Assembly (NCBI GenBank): GCA_021151825.1
Contig: JAGKWQ010000004.1
Location: 124,001 to 188,000, forward strand
Length of the DNA: 64,000 nt
Reading direction: 5' to 3'
DNA from: Cellvibrionaceae bacterium
GTDB lineage: Bacteria > Pseudomonadota > Gammaproteobacteria > Pseudomonadales > Cellvibrionaceae
Shown here: in pieces, positions 1-8,206 of the stretch
How the letters are laid out: every line of letters begins with the position of its first letter
How positions within the stretch are numbered: position 1 is the first letter of the stretch
Position numbers and translations under genes: made by a program
Notes under the pieces: model-generated
The model's input: the letters and a program-made list of their open reading frames with translations, nothing else
Databases searched by the model: none
What the model was told of the DNA's origin: nothing

Positions 1-534
1 ATTGATTATTTGTTAGATAAACAAGAACATCTGTTTTATCGCGATGGCCGCTTTTTTGAACATCGTAGTAAAAACAATAAAAAGATATTCTGGAGTCGTG
101 GCAATGGTTGGGTGTTTGCGGGTTTGCCGTTATTAATTGAACAAATTCCGGCGAACGACCCACGCAAACAAAAGTATGAAAACCTATTTAAGATCATGGC
201 GTCGAGCTTGGTAAAACTGCAACAACCCAATGGGTTTTGGCCATCATCCTTGTTAGATAAAGATGAATTCAGTGTGCCGGAAACCAGCGGCACCGGCTTT
301 ATGACTTTTGGTTTAGCCTGGGGAATTAATAATGGTTTGTTAGCGCGCGCTGATTATTTGTCTGCGATTACTGCCGGGTGGAAAGGTTTGGCAACAGCAG
401 TAGATGCAAATGGAAAATTAGGATGGGTGCAACAAGTGGGGGCATCGCCGGAAAAAATATTACCGGAAGATACACAACTGTATGGTGTTGGTGCACTACT
501 GCTAGCTGCATCTGAAGTTAGTCATCTACAATAA
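1..534 (+). CDS. Glycoside hydrolase family 105 protein (unsaturated rhamnogalacturonyl hydrolase type), 3' part
   Basis: The frame is open from the left edge, so the gene begins outside the window; only about the last 177 residues are visible against about 350-380 for the family. The block FWSRGNGWVFAGLPLL matches the conserved W-x-R-G-N-G-W segment of GH105/GH88 (alpha/alpha)6-barrel hydrolases. It is followed by the family-like stretches QQPNGFWPSSLLD and SGTGFMTFGLAWGIN. These enzymes hydrate the 4,5-unsaturated uronic acid at the end of oligosaccharides released by pectate or rhamnogalacturonan lyases, releasing the keto-uronate. The lost N-terminal part would show whether it is cytoplasmic or secreted. 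The decayed LacI-type regulator downstream fits a former sugar-utilisation locus. Family call fairly sure; substrate inferred. Confidence 0.8.
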   Translation: MDYLLDKQEHLFYRDGRFFEHRSKNNKKIFWSRGNGWVFAGLPLLIEQIPANDPRKQKYENLFKIMASSLVKLQQPNGFWPSSLLDKDEFSVPETSGTGFMTFGLAWGINNGLLARADYLSAITAGWKGLATAVDANGKLGWVQQVGASPEKILPEDTQLYGVGALLLAASEVSHLQ

Positions 535-565
535 ATAATTAGTAGCTTTGTAACAGGGAGTAGTG

Positions 566-691
566 ATGAAAAATATCCTATGGTTTTGTGTGTGCCGCTT
601 ATTGGTTGCATGCGGTGGCGGCAATGGAAATAATAGTTCCCATAATTATGTCCAGCGTATACACAGCGCTGTTGAGCGCCCCCTGAGGTAA
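566..691 (+). pseudogene. Truncated lipoprotein gene (signal peptide and lipobox only)
   Basis: An ATG follows a GGGAG ribosome-binding site at 555-559. It opens a 41-codon frame whose product begins MKNILWFCVCRLLVACGGG. The L-V-A-C sequence followed by glycines is a lipoprotein lipobox and linker of the sort used by surface-attached carbohydrate enzymes. The frame stops after 41 residues with no mature domain. I read it as the 5' stub of a lipoprotein gene whose body was lost, probably a neighbour of the GH105 gene 31 nt upstream. It could instead be a genuine tiny lipoprotein. Confidence 0.45.
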
Positions 692-994
692 TTTACCTGC
701 GCATTAATTTGATCAAATAAAATTTCCGCAGGTGCTGTTAGGCCATCACTGATAAATCACATCGTCATCCGTTTTCCTTGATAAAGACTTGGCATCTTAT
801 TGCAGGTAGTTTTCCGTCTTTCGCGCTGGTAACAAATTGACACTCTGTTCCTGGATGATTTTGATGCAAGCAATTTGAGGAAATGCTATAAAAGCATTTT
901 ATACATCTGAACGGAAACTTTGACGGGCTGAAACTCTTAATCTTTCCACTTAAAACATTGTTAGCATGCTACACATAAGCTGGAGGACATCAAC
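692..994. other. Non-coding gap with two small inverted repeats
   Basis: No convincing gene on either strand. Two small hairpins are visible: ACCTGCG at 695-701 with CGCAGGT at 727-733, and AAATGCT at 881-887 with AGCATTT at 893-899. Neither has a T-tract, so neither is called a terminator. This may be the remains of the lipoprotein gene that starts at 566. Confidence 0.4.
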
Positions 995-1414
995 TTGGAA
1001 AATAGCGAACCTATAGGAACCTTAGGAATAGATCATGTTGGATTAACCGTAAAGCATCTAAGTGAAACGGCTGCTTTCTTTACTGAGCAACTTGGTTGGA
1101 AAATAATTGGTGAAATGCCGGCCTACCCAGCAATTTTTGTTTCAAATGGACATTTGAAGCTTACTTTGTGGCAGGCAGAAAATCCTGAGACGTCTGTTTC
1201 ATTCGATAGAAAATCTAATATAGGTTTGCATCATCTTGCTATTGGCCTCGCAAGCTTTGAAGAATTAGAGCGACTTTATGAAAAGCTGAAGTCCGTAGCA
1301 AATGTTGAAATTGAATTTTCTCCAGAACTTTCTGGCAAAGGTCCTCACAAGCATATGATGATAAGAGAGCCTAGCGGTATTAGAATTGAATTTGTTCATC
1401 GTCCAACGGTGTAG
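995..1414 (+). CDS. VOC (glyoxalase/bleomycin resistance/dioxygenase) superfamily protein
   Basis: The 139-residue product has two beta-alpha-beta-beta-beta halves. It begins GIDHVGLTVKHLSETAAFF, the usual first strand and helix, with second-half LHHLAIG and C-terminal GIRIEFVHRP. His14, His79 or His80 and Glu132 sit where VOC enzymes bind a metal ion. Members include glyoxalase I, dioxygenases, epimerases and antibiotic-binding proteins, so the reaction cannot be named. The start is TTG, chosen because GGAGG at 982-986 lies 8 nt upstream and there is no in-frame ATG nearby. It looks monocistronic and is somewhat AT-rich, like its right-hand neighbour, which fits recent acquisition. Confidence 0.75.
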   Translation: MENSEPIGTLGIDHVGLTVKHLSETAAFFTEQLGWKIIGEMPAYPAIFVSNGHLKLTLWQAENPETSVSFDRKSNIGLHHLAIGLASFEELERLYEKLKSVANVEIEFSPELSGKGPHKHMMIREPSGIRIEFVHRPTV

Positions 1415-1492
1415 GCTGGGGGCGTAGCTCTAATGTGTTGGTGTTTTTGGTCTTACTGGCCAGCTGCATATTAGCCAAAGCAGATTTTTCAT

Positions 1493-2053
1493 ATGGAGGC
1501 TTGGAAAATTAAAAAACTAATAGTGATATTTGGCGCGCTATTGGCTTTGCTGTATTTAGTCTTTGAATATAATCAATACACTAAATATTTGGGAATGGTT
1601 CCTAAGGAAATTGATGTATCGTATTTTTTTACGTATAGCACAAAAGATTTTGGTGCCTGCGGTGCAGCAATATTTACATTGCGGGATGAAACATATAATT
1701 CCATCCTTAAAGATGGGCTGTCATTTCTTAATGGCGTAAATAAAACGAGACGATTTTATAAAAATAGAGGTGTTAATAAGCCATTGGTACAAGGTACTTA
1801 TGATGCATGGATTAAAACAAGTAAATCTGAAAGATCATATTGGTCATCTGATGCTGCTTTTAGTGGTTTATATTGTTATGACGCTGAGAATGCATCCATT
1901 GAAATTGAAGAAATAAGACGTAATATTAAAGAGTTTGGAGCGTATTACACTCGAATAAAATATGTTGACGGTATCCGCGAAAATATCGATGGTAGCCGAC
2001 TATTGATAGTCCCAAGTATGAAAGTTGCGATCATAGAATATTGGGGTTATTAA
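1493..2053 (+). CDS. Unrecognised membrane-anchored protein
   Basis: I do not recognise this 186-residue protein. It starts with a short basic stretch and one hydrophobic helix (about residues 8-25, LIVIFGALLALLYLVFEY). A polar domain follows that probably sits in the periplasm, with two cysteines (in FGACGAA and LYCYDAE) that could form a disulfide. There is no lipobox. The codons are strongly A/T-biased compared with the housekeeping genes, suggesting horizontal acquisition. No good ribosome-binding site precedes the ATG. Genes on both sides are decayed or accessory. Confidence 0.5.
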   Translation: MEAWKIKKLIVIFGALLALLYLVFEYNQYTKYLGMVPKEIDVSYFFTYSTKDFGACGAAIFTLRDETYNSILKDGLSFLNGVNKTRRFYKNRGVNKPLVQGTYDAWIKTSKSERSYWSSDAAFSGLYCYDAENASIEIEEIRRNIKEFGAYYTRIKYVDGIRENIDGSRLLIVPSMKVAIIEYWGY

Positions 2054-2127
2054 CCACGTAAATAATGGTTAAACATGAATTATTATGTTCCAGCTGCATT
2101 AAGTGCAATAAAGACAACCATGGAAAC

Positions 2128-3153
2128 TCAAACCGGCTCCCTCTCCACAATCGTATAATCCAAAATCCGATTATTCTTCACCTTAATATCCAGCAACGTA
2201 TCTGCCTTAATTTTTTCAATTAACAAATCCACCGCCGCAATCGCCATGTTTTTAATTGGCTGTTGCACTGTAGTGAGTTGCGGCCAGATGTTGGTGTCGT
2301 CGAAGCCGACTACGGCGAGTTGTTGGGGGATTTCGATGTGTTTGCGGTGGGCGACGGCGACTACGGCGGCAGTCATGTCGTCGTTGCTGGCGAAGGTGGC
2401 GGTGAGTTCGCGGTGTTGCAATAATTTTTCGGCGGCGATCATGCCGGATGCAAAACTGAAATTTCCTTCGGCGATAAAATTGTCATTCAATGCGAGTTTG
2501 TGTTTTTTATCGCATCGCAATAGCCTTTGAAACGCACATCACTCACGCCCTGATTGGCGTCGCCTTTGATAAAACCGATATGTTTGTGGCCGCGCTGGAT
2601 TAACAGTTCGGTCATTTCGAACGTTGCGCGATAATCGTTACGTAAGAGGAACGCTCCAATTCAAAACCGGGGCCTACGCGTACGTAACGCAAACCCACTT
2701 TGTCTAAATGCGACTGCATTTAACAATGGCAGGTCGTCGCATAATGGTGGTGGAATAATTACGCTATCAAGATCGTAGCGATTGGTGAGGTGTTTGATGT
2801 GTTCTTCGAGGTTGGCTTCCTGGTAGGGGCATTGTTCGATGACCAATTGATAGCCCAGTTCATTGCAGCATTTCAAGGTGCCGATTAAATACTCGCTGAT
2901 AAAACTCCTCACTGAGTTATCGTAAAAAAGCCCATTAAATAGGATTGCGTGCCGGACAAACTACGCGCTGAAACATTCACGCGATAATTTAATTTTTCCA
3001 TCGCCGCCATTACCCGATTGCGGGTTTCTTCACTGACTTTTGGGTCTTTATTGAGCACCCGCGCGATACCGTCATCAAGGATACATCCGCCAGGGCGGCG
3101 ACATCTTTCATGGTGGTATTTTTGGCTTTGCTGGTGGAGGGCGGCTTGCTCAT
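2128..3153 (-). pseudogene. LacI-family transcriptional regulator, broken by several frameshifts
   Basis: Reading leftward from the ATG at 3153, the helix-turn-helix begins in frame (MKDVAALADVSLMTVSR). It continues in other frames as VLNKDPKVSEETRNRV, then as the sugar-binding domain (VRSFISEYLIGTLKCCNELG, LIQRGHKHIGFIKGDANQ, ELTATFASNDDMTAAV, LAVVGFDDTNIWPQLTTVQQ). Re-joining needs frame changes near 3063-3070, 2924-2929, 2713-2718, 2645-2655 and 2503-2508. Two are restored by adding one base to a six-base homopolymer. I see no internal nonsense mutation in the reconstructed frame. An intact protein would be about 340 residues and bind DNA as a dimer under control of a sugar. Either this is a recent pseudogene or the sequence here carries indel errors. 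Confidence 0.8.
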
Positions 3154-3289
3154 GACTCTCGCTAATCGAACGGGGATAGTGTCTGGCTTTTTATCATGCT
3201 CACGCAGCGGGGGCTATGGAGCATGGGGCGAAAACCCTGTATTTCGTGCTAGTATGCGCCCACTTTAACTATCGCTGGGGCTTGTGATC

Positions 3290-3757
3290 ATGCATTGTCC
3301 GTTTTGTAGCGCGGAAGATACCAAAGTTATCGATTCACGCCTGGTGGCGGAAGGCGATCAGGTGCGCCGTCGCCGCGAGTGTTTATCCTGCCATGAACGC
3401 TTCACTACCTTCGAGGTGGCTGAACTGGTGATGCCGCGCATCATCAAACAAAACGGCACCCGCGAACCCTTCGATGAAAACAAATTGCGTGCCGGTTTGC
3501 TGCGCGCGTTGGAAAAACGCCCGGTAAGTATTGAGGCAATTGAATCTGCGATTAACCACATCAAACATTTCCTGCAAGCGACCGGCGAACGCGAAGTTAA
3601 GGCGTTGCTGGTCGGCGAGAAGGTGATGGAGCAGTTGAAGAAACTTGATGAGGTGGCCTATGTTCGTTTTGCATCGGTCTATCGCCGCTTTAAGGATTTG
3701 AATGAGTTCCGGCAGGAAATTGACCGGCTCGAACAACAGCCTGAAGATCATCAGTGA
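3290..3757 (+). CDS. nrdR: Transcriptional repressor NrdR
   Basis: The 155-residue protein has an N-terminal zinc ribbon with Cys3, Cys6, Cys31 and Cys34 (MHCPFC, ECLSCHERF) and an ATP-cone domain from about residue 49. It closely follows the E. coli protein (VIDSRLV, RFTTFEVAELVMPR, LRALEKRPVS, MEQLKKLDEVAYVRFASVYR). NrdR senses ATP/dATP and represses ribonucleotide reductase operons at NrdR boxes. A GTG six bases upstream is in frame, but the ATG at 3290 gives the canonical N-terminus and lies 9 nt after CTGGGG. It is followed 27 nt later by ribD, the usual nrdR-rib arrangement in gammaproteobacteria. Confidence 0.96.
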   Translation: MHCPFCSAEDTKVIDSRLVAEGDQVRRRRECLSCHERFTTFEVAELVMPRIIKQNGTREPFDENKLRAGLLRALEKRPVSIEAIESAINHIKHFLQATGEREVKALLVGEKVMEQLKKLDEVAYVRFASVYRRFKDLNEFRQEIDRLEQQPEDHQ

Positions 3758-3784
3758 TCTGAATTACCAACAGTCCGGATTTCT

Positions 3785-4924
3785 ATGGCGTTAACTCCCC
3801 AGGATTTTGATTTTATGGCCCGCGCCTTCCGTTTGGCAGAGCGCGGTCTGTACACCACTATGCCCAATCCGCGCGTGGGTTGTGTGTTGGTAAAAGACGG
3901 GCAGGTGATTGGCGAAGGCTGGCATGTTCGCACGGGTGAACCTCATGCGGAAGTGAATGCGCTGTTAGCAGCTGGCGGCTCTGCAGTTCACGACAATGTT
4001 CGCGGTGCTACGGTGTATGTCAGTCTTGAGCCATGCAGCCACCATGGCCGTACGGGACCTTGCTCGCAAGCGTTGGTTGATGCGGGTGTAAGTCGCGTGG
4101 TTTATGCGATGGAAGATCCTAATCCGCTGGTATCCGGTCGCGGTATTGAAATTATGCGTGCGGGTGGAATCCAGGTGGATGGGCCTGTCCTTGAAGATGA
4201 TGCGCGCGCATTGAATCCCGGTTTTATCAAGCGCATGGAACGCAAGTTGCCGTTTGTGCGCTGTAAACTGGCGATGAGCCTGGATGGTCGCACGGCGATG
4301 GAGTCCGGCGAAAGCAAATGGATTACCGGCCCGAAAGCCCGTGCCGATGTACAGCGTTTGCGTGCCCGTTCCTGCGCAATTATTTCTGGTGTAGATTCCG
4401 TATTGCAGGATAATTCCTCATTAACCGTGCGTGCCGATGAACTGGATTTACCGAACTCACAAGAGGCTGCTGCCAAACAACCGTTGCGTGTAATACTGGA
4501 TTCTCGCTTACGTTTGTCGCGTAATGCCTTGATGTTTAAGCAACCAACCCCAATCTTGCTGGTTCACAACGGCGCTGCGACGGGCGAACAGTTAACGGGC
4601 TGGCCGGATTTCGTTGAGTTGCTCGCGTTACCTGCCAAAGATGGACGTATCGACTTGCAAGCGTTGTTGCGCGAACTGGCCCAGCGTCATTGCAATGAAG
4701 TGTTGGTTGAGGCGGGCGCAACCCTCGCGGGCAGCTTTTTACGGCGTGGTTTGCTGGATGAAATCATCGTTTATATGGCGCCCAAGCTACTTGGCAGTAA
4801 TGCTCGCCCGATTTTTGATTTACCGTTGGAAACCATGTCGGCATCGCTGGCGTTGAAGATTAAAGATATCCGGGCTGTAGGGCGCGATTGGCGTATTACA
4901 GCCAGTCCGGATACTGAGTATTAA
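3785..4924 (+). CDS. ribD: Bifunctional pyrimidine deaminase/reductase RibD
   Basis: The 379-residue enzyme catalyses two consecutive riboflavin steps: deamination of 2,5-diamino-6-ribosylamino-pyrimidinone phosphate, then NADPH-dependent reduction of the ribose side chain. The N-terminal deaminase carries the zinc site His54, Cys84, Cys93 and catalytic Glu56 (PHAEVNALL, SLEPCSHHGRTGPC). The C-terminal reductase begins around residue 150 (FVRCKLAMSLDGRTA) and ends with a DHFR-like fold (EVLVEAGATLAGSFLRRGLLDE). Length is normal. It is the first dedicated rib gene of this operon. Confidence 0.96.
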   Translation: MALTPQDFDFMARAFRLAERGLYTTMPNPRVGCVLVKDGQVIGEGWHVRTGEPHAEVNALLAAGGSAVHDNVRGATVYVSLEPCSHHGRTGPCSQALVDAGVSRVVYAMEDPNPLVSGRGIEIMRAGGIQVDGPVLEDDARALNPGFIKRMERKLPFVRCKLAMSLDGRTAMESGESKWITGPKARADVQRLRARSCAIISGVDSVLQDNSSLTVRADELDLPNSQEAAAKQPLRVILDSRLRLSRNALMFKQPTPILLVHNGAATGEQLTGWPDFVELLALPAKDGRIDLQALLRELAQRHCNEVLVEAGATLAGSFLRRGLLDEIIVYMAPKLLGSNARPIFDLPLETMSASLALKIKDIRAVGRDWRITASPDTEY

Positions 4925-5055
4925 AAATCCCTCCTAACCTCCCTTGGTTGCGCGCCCGTAATAAAGGAAGGAACTGGACCACGCTTCGATTCACATTGGC
5001 AGATTTAGCTTCCCTGAAACGGGGTGCGCAGCCAAGGGGGACCGAGGGGGATTAA
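4925..5055. repeat. MITE-like element with long imperfect terminal inverted repeats
   Basis: The gap between ribD and the RDD gene is almost entirely a pair of about 33-base imperfect inverted arms. The left arm at 4925-4957 begins AAATCCCTCCTAACCTCCC; the right arm at 5021-5055 ends with a matching AGGGGGATTAA. About 60 bases separate them, with no coding potential. A shorter copy with recognisably the same arm lies at 30071-30119, so this is a dispersed family rather than a local hairpin. It starts right after the ribD stop codon and could fold in the rib transcript. Confidence 0.55.
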
Positions 5056-5083
5056 ACAATTTCTTTTTTAGGTAGATAGCCCC

Positions 5084-5683
5084 GTGAACGATCCATACCA
5101 GTCCCCAGATTCCCCGCCACCACATACACCTCCACCGGTAGATAACACCGCTTCGTACGGCAAGCGCTTCGGTGCCTTTTTGCTGGATTGCGTGTTTATG
5201 TTTATCGCCATGATGTTTTTAATGCAGTTCCTCGGGCTGACGGATATTGACCCGAATAAGGCTAAAGATGCCCAGGCAATGCAGACCGAATTGCTGGCTA
5301 AAGTGGCTGCGTTAACCAGCGGGCAAAAAACGTTATTGATGATGTTTCCCTATATTGCTTTTTTTGCCCTGCACGGTTTTCTTCTCAGCCGTTACGGGCA
5401 AACTTTGGGCAAGCGCATTATGGGTATTGCGATAGTAACTATGGATAACCGCGTGCCGGCATTTTTCCCGATGATTGCCCAACGCTACTTCACCCAATGG
5501 CTGGCGGGTATGGTGCCGGTGATTGGTATACTGTTACGGTTGGTCGATATTCTGGCCATTTTCCGCCCGGATCGCCGCTGTATCCACGATCATCTCGCCA
5601 AAACTAAAGTGATTGATTTGCGTATTCCGGTTGTTTATTCGCCGGACACTCCGGTTGCGCCTAGCAACAGCCTGATCGTTTAA
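5084..5683 (+). CDS. RDD family integral membrane protein
   Basis: The product is a 199-residue inner-membrane protein with a proline-rich cytoplasmic start (SPPPHTPPPVD). It then has the RDD signature, with Arg and Asp inside and beside the first membrane helix (YGKRFGAFLLDCVF). Further helices lie around residues 85-103 and 145-167, and the motif GQTLGKRIMGIAIV is typical of the family. RDD proteins have no settled biochemical role; transport is often proposed. The start is GTG. It lies between ribD and ribE, 11 nt before ribE, so it is co-transcribed with riboflavin synthesis. A flavin link is only inferred from position. Confidence 0.8.
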   Translation: MNDPYQSPDSPPPHTPPPVDNTASYGKRFGAFLLDCVFMFIAMMFLMQFLGLTDIDPNKAKDAQAMQTELLAKVAALTSGQKTLLMMFPYIAFFALHGFLLSRYGQTLGKRIMGIAIVTMDNRVPAFFPMIAQRYFTQWLAGMVPVIGILLRLVDILAIFRPDRRCIHDHLAKTKVIDLRIPVVYSPDTPVAPSNSLIV

Positions 5684-5694
5684 GCGGAGGCTTT

Positions 5695-6351
5695 ATGTTT
5701 ACCGGCATTATTGAGGCTATTGGCGAAGTTATTGCGCTGCAACCTAAAAGCGGTGATGTGCGTCTGCGTATAAAAACTAACAATCTGGATTTATCTGATG
5801 TGCGCCTGGGTGATTCCATTGCCACTAACGGTGTTTGTCTGACTGTGGTCGATTTGCCGGGCGATGGTTTCTGGGCTGATGTGTCGCGCGAGACGCTGGA
5901 CAACACCAGCTTGCCCGATTGGAAAATCGGCCAGCGTGTAAACCTGGAAAAAGCTCTGACGCCGCAAACCCGTTTAGGAGGCCATATTGTTAGTGGTCAT
6001 GTGGATGGTGTTGGCGAGGTAGTCAGCCGCCATCCAGATGCACGCTCCGAGCGTTTCCGCATTCGCGCCCCCACATCATTGGCAAAATATATTGCCCACA
6101 AAGGCTCAATCACTGTAGATGGGACTAGTCTTACTGTGAACAAAGTGGACGGCGCCGAGTTTGAACTCAACATTGTTCCCCATACATTGCAAATGACCAT
6201 CATGGGCAGCTACAAAGCTGGTAGCCGTATCAATCTGGAGGTGGATGTTCTCGCCCGTTACCTTGAGCGTTTAATGTTGGGTGAAAAAGCGGCTGAACCT
6301 GAGGGGCAGAGCATTACCCTGGAGTTTTTGGCGAAGAATGGTTTTATGTAA
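5695..6351 (+). CDS. ribE: Riboflavin synthase, alpha subunit
   Basis: This 218-residue enzyme dismutates two 6,7-dimethyl-8-ribityllumazine molecules into riboflavin plus a pyrimidinedione. The N-terminus MFTGIIEAIGEV is diagnostic. The two lumazine-binding repeats show as GDSIATNGVCLTV with GGHIVSGHVDGVGEV, and GSITVDGTSLTVN with its C-terminal partner. Length is normal. GCGGAGG upstream gives a strong ribosome-binding site. The gene sits between the RDD gene and ribBX. Confidence 0.96.
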   Translation: MFTGIIEAIGEVIALQPKSGDVRLRIKTNNLDLSDVRLGDSIATNGVCLTVVDLPGDGFWADVSRETLDNTSLPDWKIGQRVNLEKALTPQTRLGGHIVSGHVDGVGEVVSRHPDARSERFRIRAPTSLAKYIAHKGSITVDGTSLTVNKVDGAEFELNIVPHTLQMTIMGSYKAGSRINLEVDVLARYLERLMLGEKAAEPEGQSITLEFLAKNGFM

Positions 6352-6390
6352 GCAAGACGCTATTTTGCAACGGATATATCGAGACGAATT

Positions 6391-7506
6391 ATGCAATTAA
6401 ACACCATTGATGAACTGATTGACGATCTGCGCCAGGGCAAGATGATTGTGCTGATGGACGATGAAGATCGTGAAAATGAAGGTGATCTGATTATGATTGC
6501 CGAATTAGTGCGCCCTGAAGATATCAACTTTATGGCGACCCATGCGCGCGGGCTTATCTGCTTGCCATTAACCGCAGAACGTTGCGAGTTATTGGATTTG
6601 CCGCTGATGGTGCGCGATAACAAATCCTCCTTTACCACCAATTTCACCGTGTCCATCGAAGCGGCAACCGGCGTAACCACCGGGATTTCAGCCGCGGATC
6701 GTGCCCGCACTATCCATGCAGCGGTGCGCCCTGATGCCAAGGCGACTGATATTGTGCAGCCCGGCCATATCTTTCCATTGATTTCTCAACCCGGTGGTGT
6801 ATTGAGTCGTGCCGGTCATACCGAGGCCGCATGTGATCTGGCTAAACTGGCCGGTTTTTCGGCGGCGGGCGTGCTGGTGGAGATCATGAATGAAGACGGC
6901 ACCATGGCGCGTCGTCAGGATCTGGAAAAATTTGCTGTTAAACATAGCCTGAAAATCGGTACCATTGCCGACCTTATCCACTACCGCACCATCAAGGAAA
7001 AAACAGTCGAGTGCATTAACACGCGCAAAGTGGAAACACTTTATGGCGAGTTTGAACTGCGCACCTACCGCGACATGGCGCGTGGCGACCTGCATTTTGT
7101 GATGGTGAAAGGTGAAATCGACGCAGAACCGACGCTGGTGCGCGTCCATGTGATGGATATTGCGCGCGATGTATTGAGCCTGAAGCGCACCTCGCCAACC
7201 GGCGGGAAAAATTGGACCTATCAGGATGCGTTGCGGGTGGTGAGTGAGGCTGGCAAAGGTGTAGTACTGCTGATTTGCCATGACGAATCCACAGCAGAAG
7301 TCGAGAGCAGCATTGATTGGCTGATTTCCGGCAAACAGGTGCAACGCAGTTCTGAAGTGCTCTACAAACAAGTCGGTACCGGCTCGCAAATCCTGCGTGA
7401 TCTCGGTATACGCAAAATGCGCGTGATGTCGGCGCCTATGCGTTTTTCTGCATTATCCGGTTTTGATTTGGAAGTGGTGGAGTACGTGTGCCCTGATGCA
7501 CTTTGA
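6391..7506 (+). CDS. ribB: 3,4-dihydroxy-2-butanone-4-phosphate synthase fused to a degenerate GTP cyclohydrolase II-like domain (RibBX type)
   Basis: Residues 1 to about 200 form a complete DHBP synthase (DDEDRENEGDL, ATHARGLICLPL, TGVTTGISAADR, RAGHTEAACDLAKL), which makes the four-carbon precursor from ribulose 5-phosphate. Residues about 205-371 resemble GTP cyclohydrolase II in outline. However, the zinc ligands and catalytic arginine loop present in the stand-alone ribA at 10176 (SECLTGD, CDCG, RQEGRGIGL) are missing; the matching stretches here read VRVHVMDIARDVLS and LLICHDESTAE. The second domain is therefore probably not a cyclohydrolase, as in the RibBX proteins described from other gammaproteobacteria. 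Spacing to ribE is 39 nt. Confidence 0.9.
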   Translation: MQLNTIDELIDDLRQGKMIVLMDDEDRENEGDLIMIAELVRPEDINFMATHARGLICLPLTAERCELLDLPLMVRDNKSSFTTNFTVSIEAATGVTTGISAADRARTIHAAVRPDAKATDIVQPGHIFPLISQPGGVLSRAGHTEAACDLAKLAGFSAAGVLVEIMNEDGTMARRQDLEKFAVKHSLKIGTIADLIHYRTIKEKTVECINTRKVETLYGEFELRTYRDMARGDLHFVMVKGEIDAEPTLVRVHVMDIARDVLSLKRTSPTGGKNWTYQDALRVVSEAGKGVVLLICHDESTAEVESSIDWLISGKQVQRSSEVLYKQVGTGSQILRDLGIRKMRVMSAPMRFSALSGFDLEVVEYVCPDAL

Positions 7507-7563
7507 AGCGTATACATTGACTGATTTGATTCTCTTTAATTAATTGTTTTTTTGGGAAATGCT

Positions 7564-8034
7564 ATGAGCAAAATCCAGGTTATCGAAGGTGATTTTTCCG
7601 CATCCGCTGGCAAATACGCGTTGATCGTAAGCCGCTGGAATAGTTTTGTCGTAGAGAGTTTGAAAGACGGCGCGTTAGATACGTTGCGTCGCCACGGTAT
7701 TAAAGATGAAAACATCACCATCTATTACGCACCCGGCGCATTTGAATTTCCGTTGACCGCGCAAAAAATTGCGGCGAAAAAAGAATTCGATGCAATCATC
7801 GCACTAGGTGCGGTAATTCGCGGCGGCACGCCACATTTCGATTATGTTGCCGGTGAGTGCACCAAAGGCCTTGCACAAGTTTCCTTGCAATACGGTGTTC
7901 CAGTGACATTCGGTGTGTTAACCGTTGATTCAATCGAACAAGCAATTGAACGTTCAGGTACTAAAGCCGGCAATAAAGGTGTGGAAGCTGCATCTACTGC
8001 GTTGGAAATGGTATCGCTGTTTTCTAAAATATAA
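7564..8034 (+). CDS. ribH: 6,7-dimethyl-8-ribityllumazine synthase
   Basis: The 156-residue enzyme condenses 5-amino-6-ribitylaminouracil with dihydroxybutanone phosphate; members assemble into pentamers or icosahedral shells. Recognisable stretches are YALIVSRWNSFVVESL, YAPGAFEFPLTAQKIA, ALGAVIRGGTPHFDYV and PVTFGVLT. The catalytic His is in TPHFDYV. The ATG at 7564 is preferred over an in-frame TTG at 7552 because it is preceded by GGGA at a good distance and gives the standard N-terminus. A terminator follows, closing the rib part of the operon. Confidence 0.96.
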   Translation: MSKIQVIEGDFSASAGKYALIVSRWNSFVVESLKDGALDTLRRHGIKDENITIYYAPGAFEFPLTAQKIAAKKEFDAIIALGAVIRGGTPHFDYVAGECTKGLAQVSLQYGVPVTFGVLTVDSIEQAIERSGTKAGNKGVEAASTALEMVSLFSKI

Positions 8035-8089
8035 GTTTGGAAAAATATACTCCCGGTACCGGGATTATTGATTAATTGGAATTATTGAT

Positions 8090-8141
8090 AAGGGATAAAA
8101 TCAGGAGATTATTTTCATCCGGTTTTATCCCTTGTTTTTTT
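8090..8141 (+). terminator. Rho-independent terminator after ribH
   Basis: AAGGGATAAAA (8090-8100) pairs with TTTTATCCCTT (8123-8133), followed by G and seven Ts. A separate perfect 12-base palindrome (CCCGGTACCGGG) lies just upstream at 8052-8063. Together they separate the rib genes from nusB. Confidence 0.75.
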
Positions 8142-8206
8142 GCTGTTAAATTTTATTAGCAATCAAATTCAACAGCCGCTCTTTGTTCTTTATCAGGTAA
8201 TTGTTC

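Noticed and set aside
690..994. Integron attC site (GTTAGGC at 737-743)
   Set aside because: No matching inverse core at the expected distance and no second site after the VOC gene.
6688..7389. Open frame antisense to ribBX
   Set aside because: Opposite a certain gene; no start signal or domain.
3290..8034. FMN riboswitch for the rib genes
   Set aside because: I looked upstream of ribD, ribE, ribBX and ribH and found none of the conserved RFN-element sequences; gaps are also too short.
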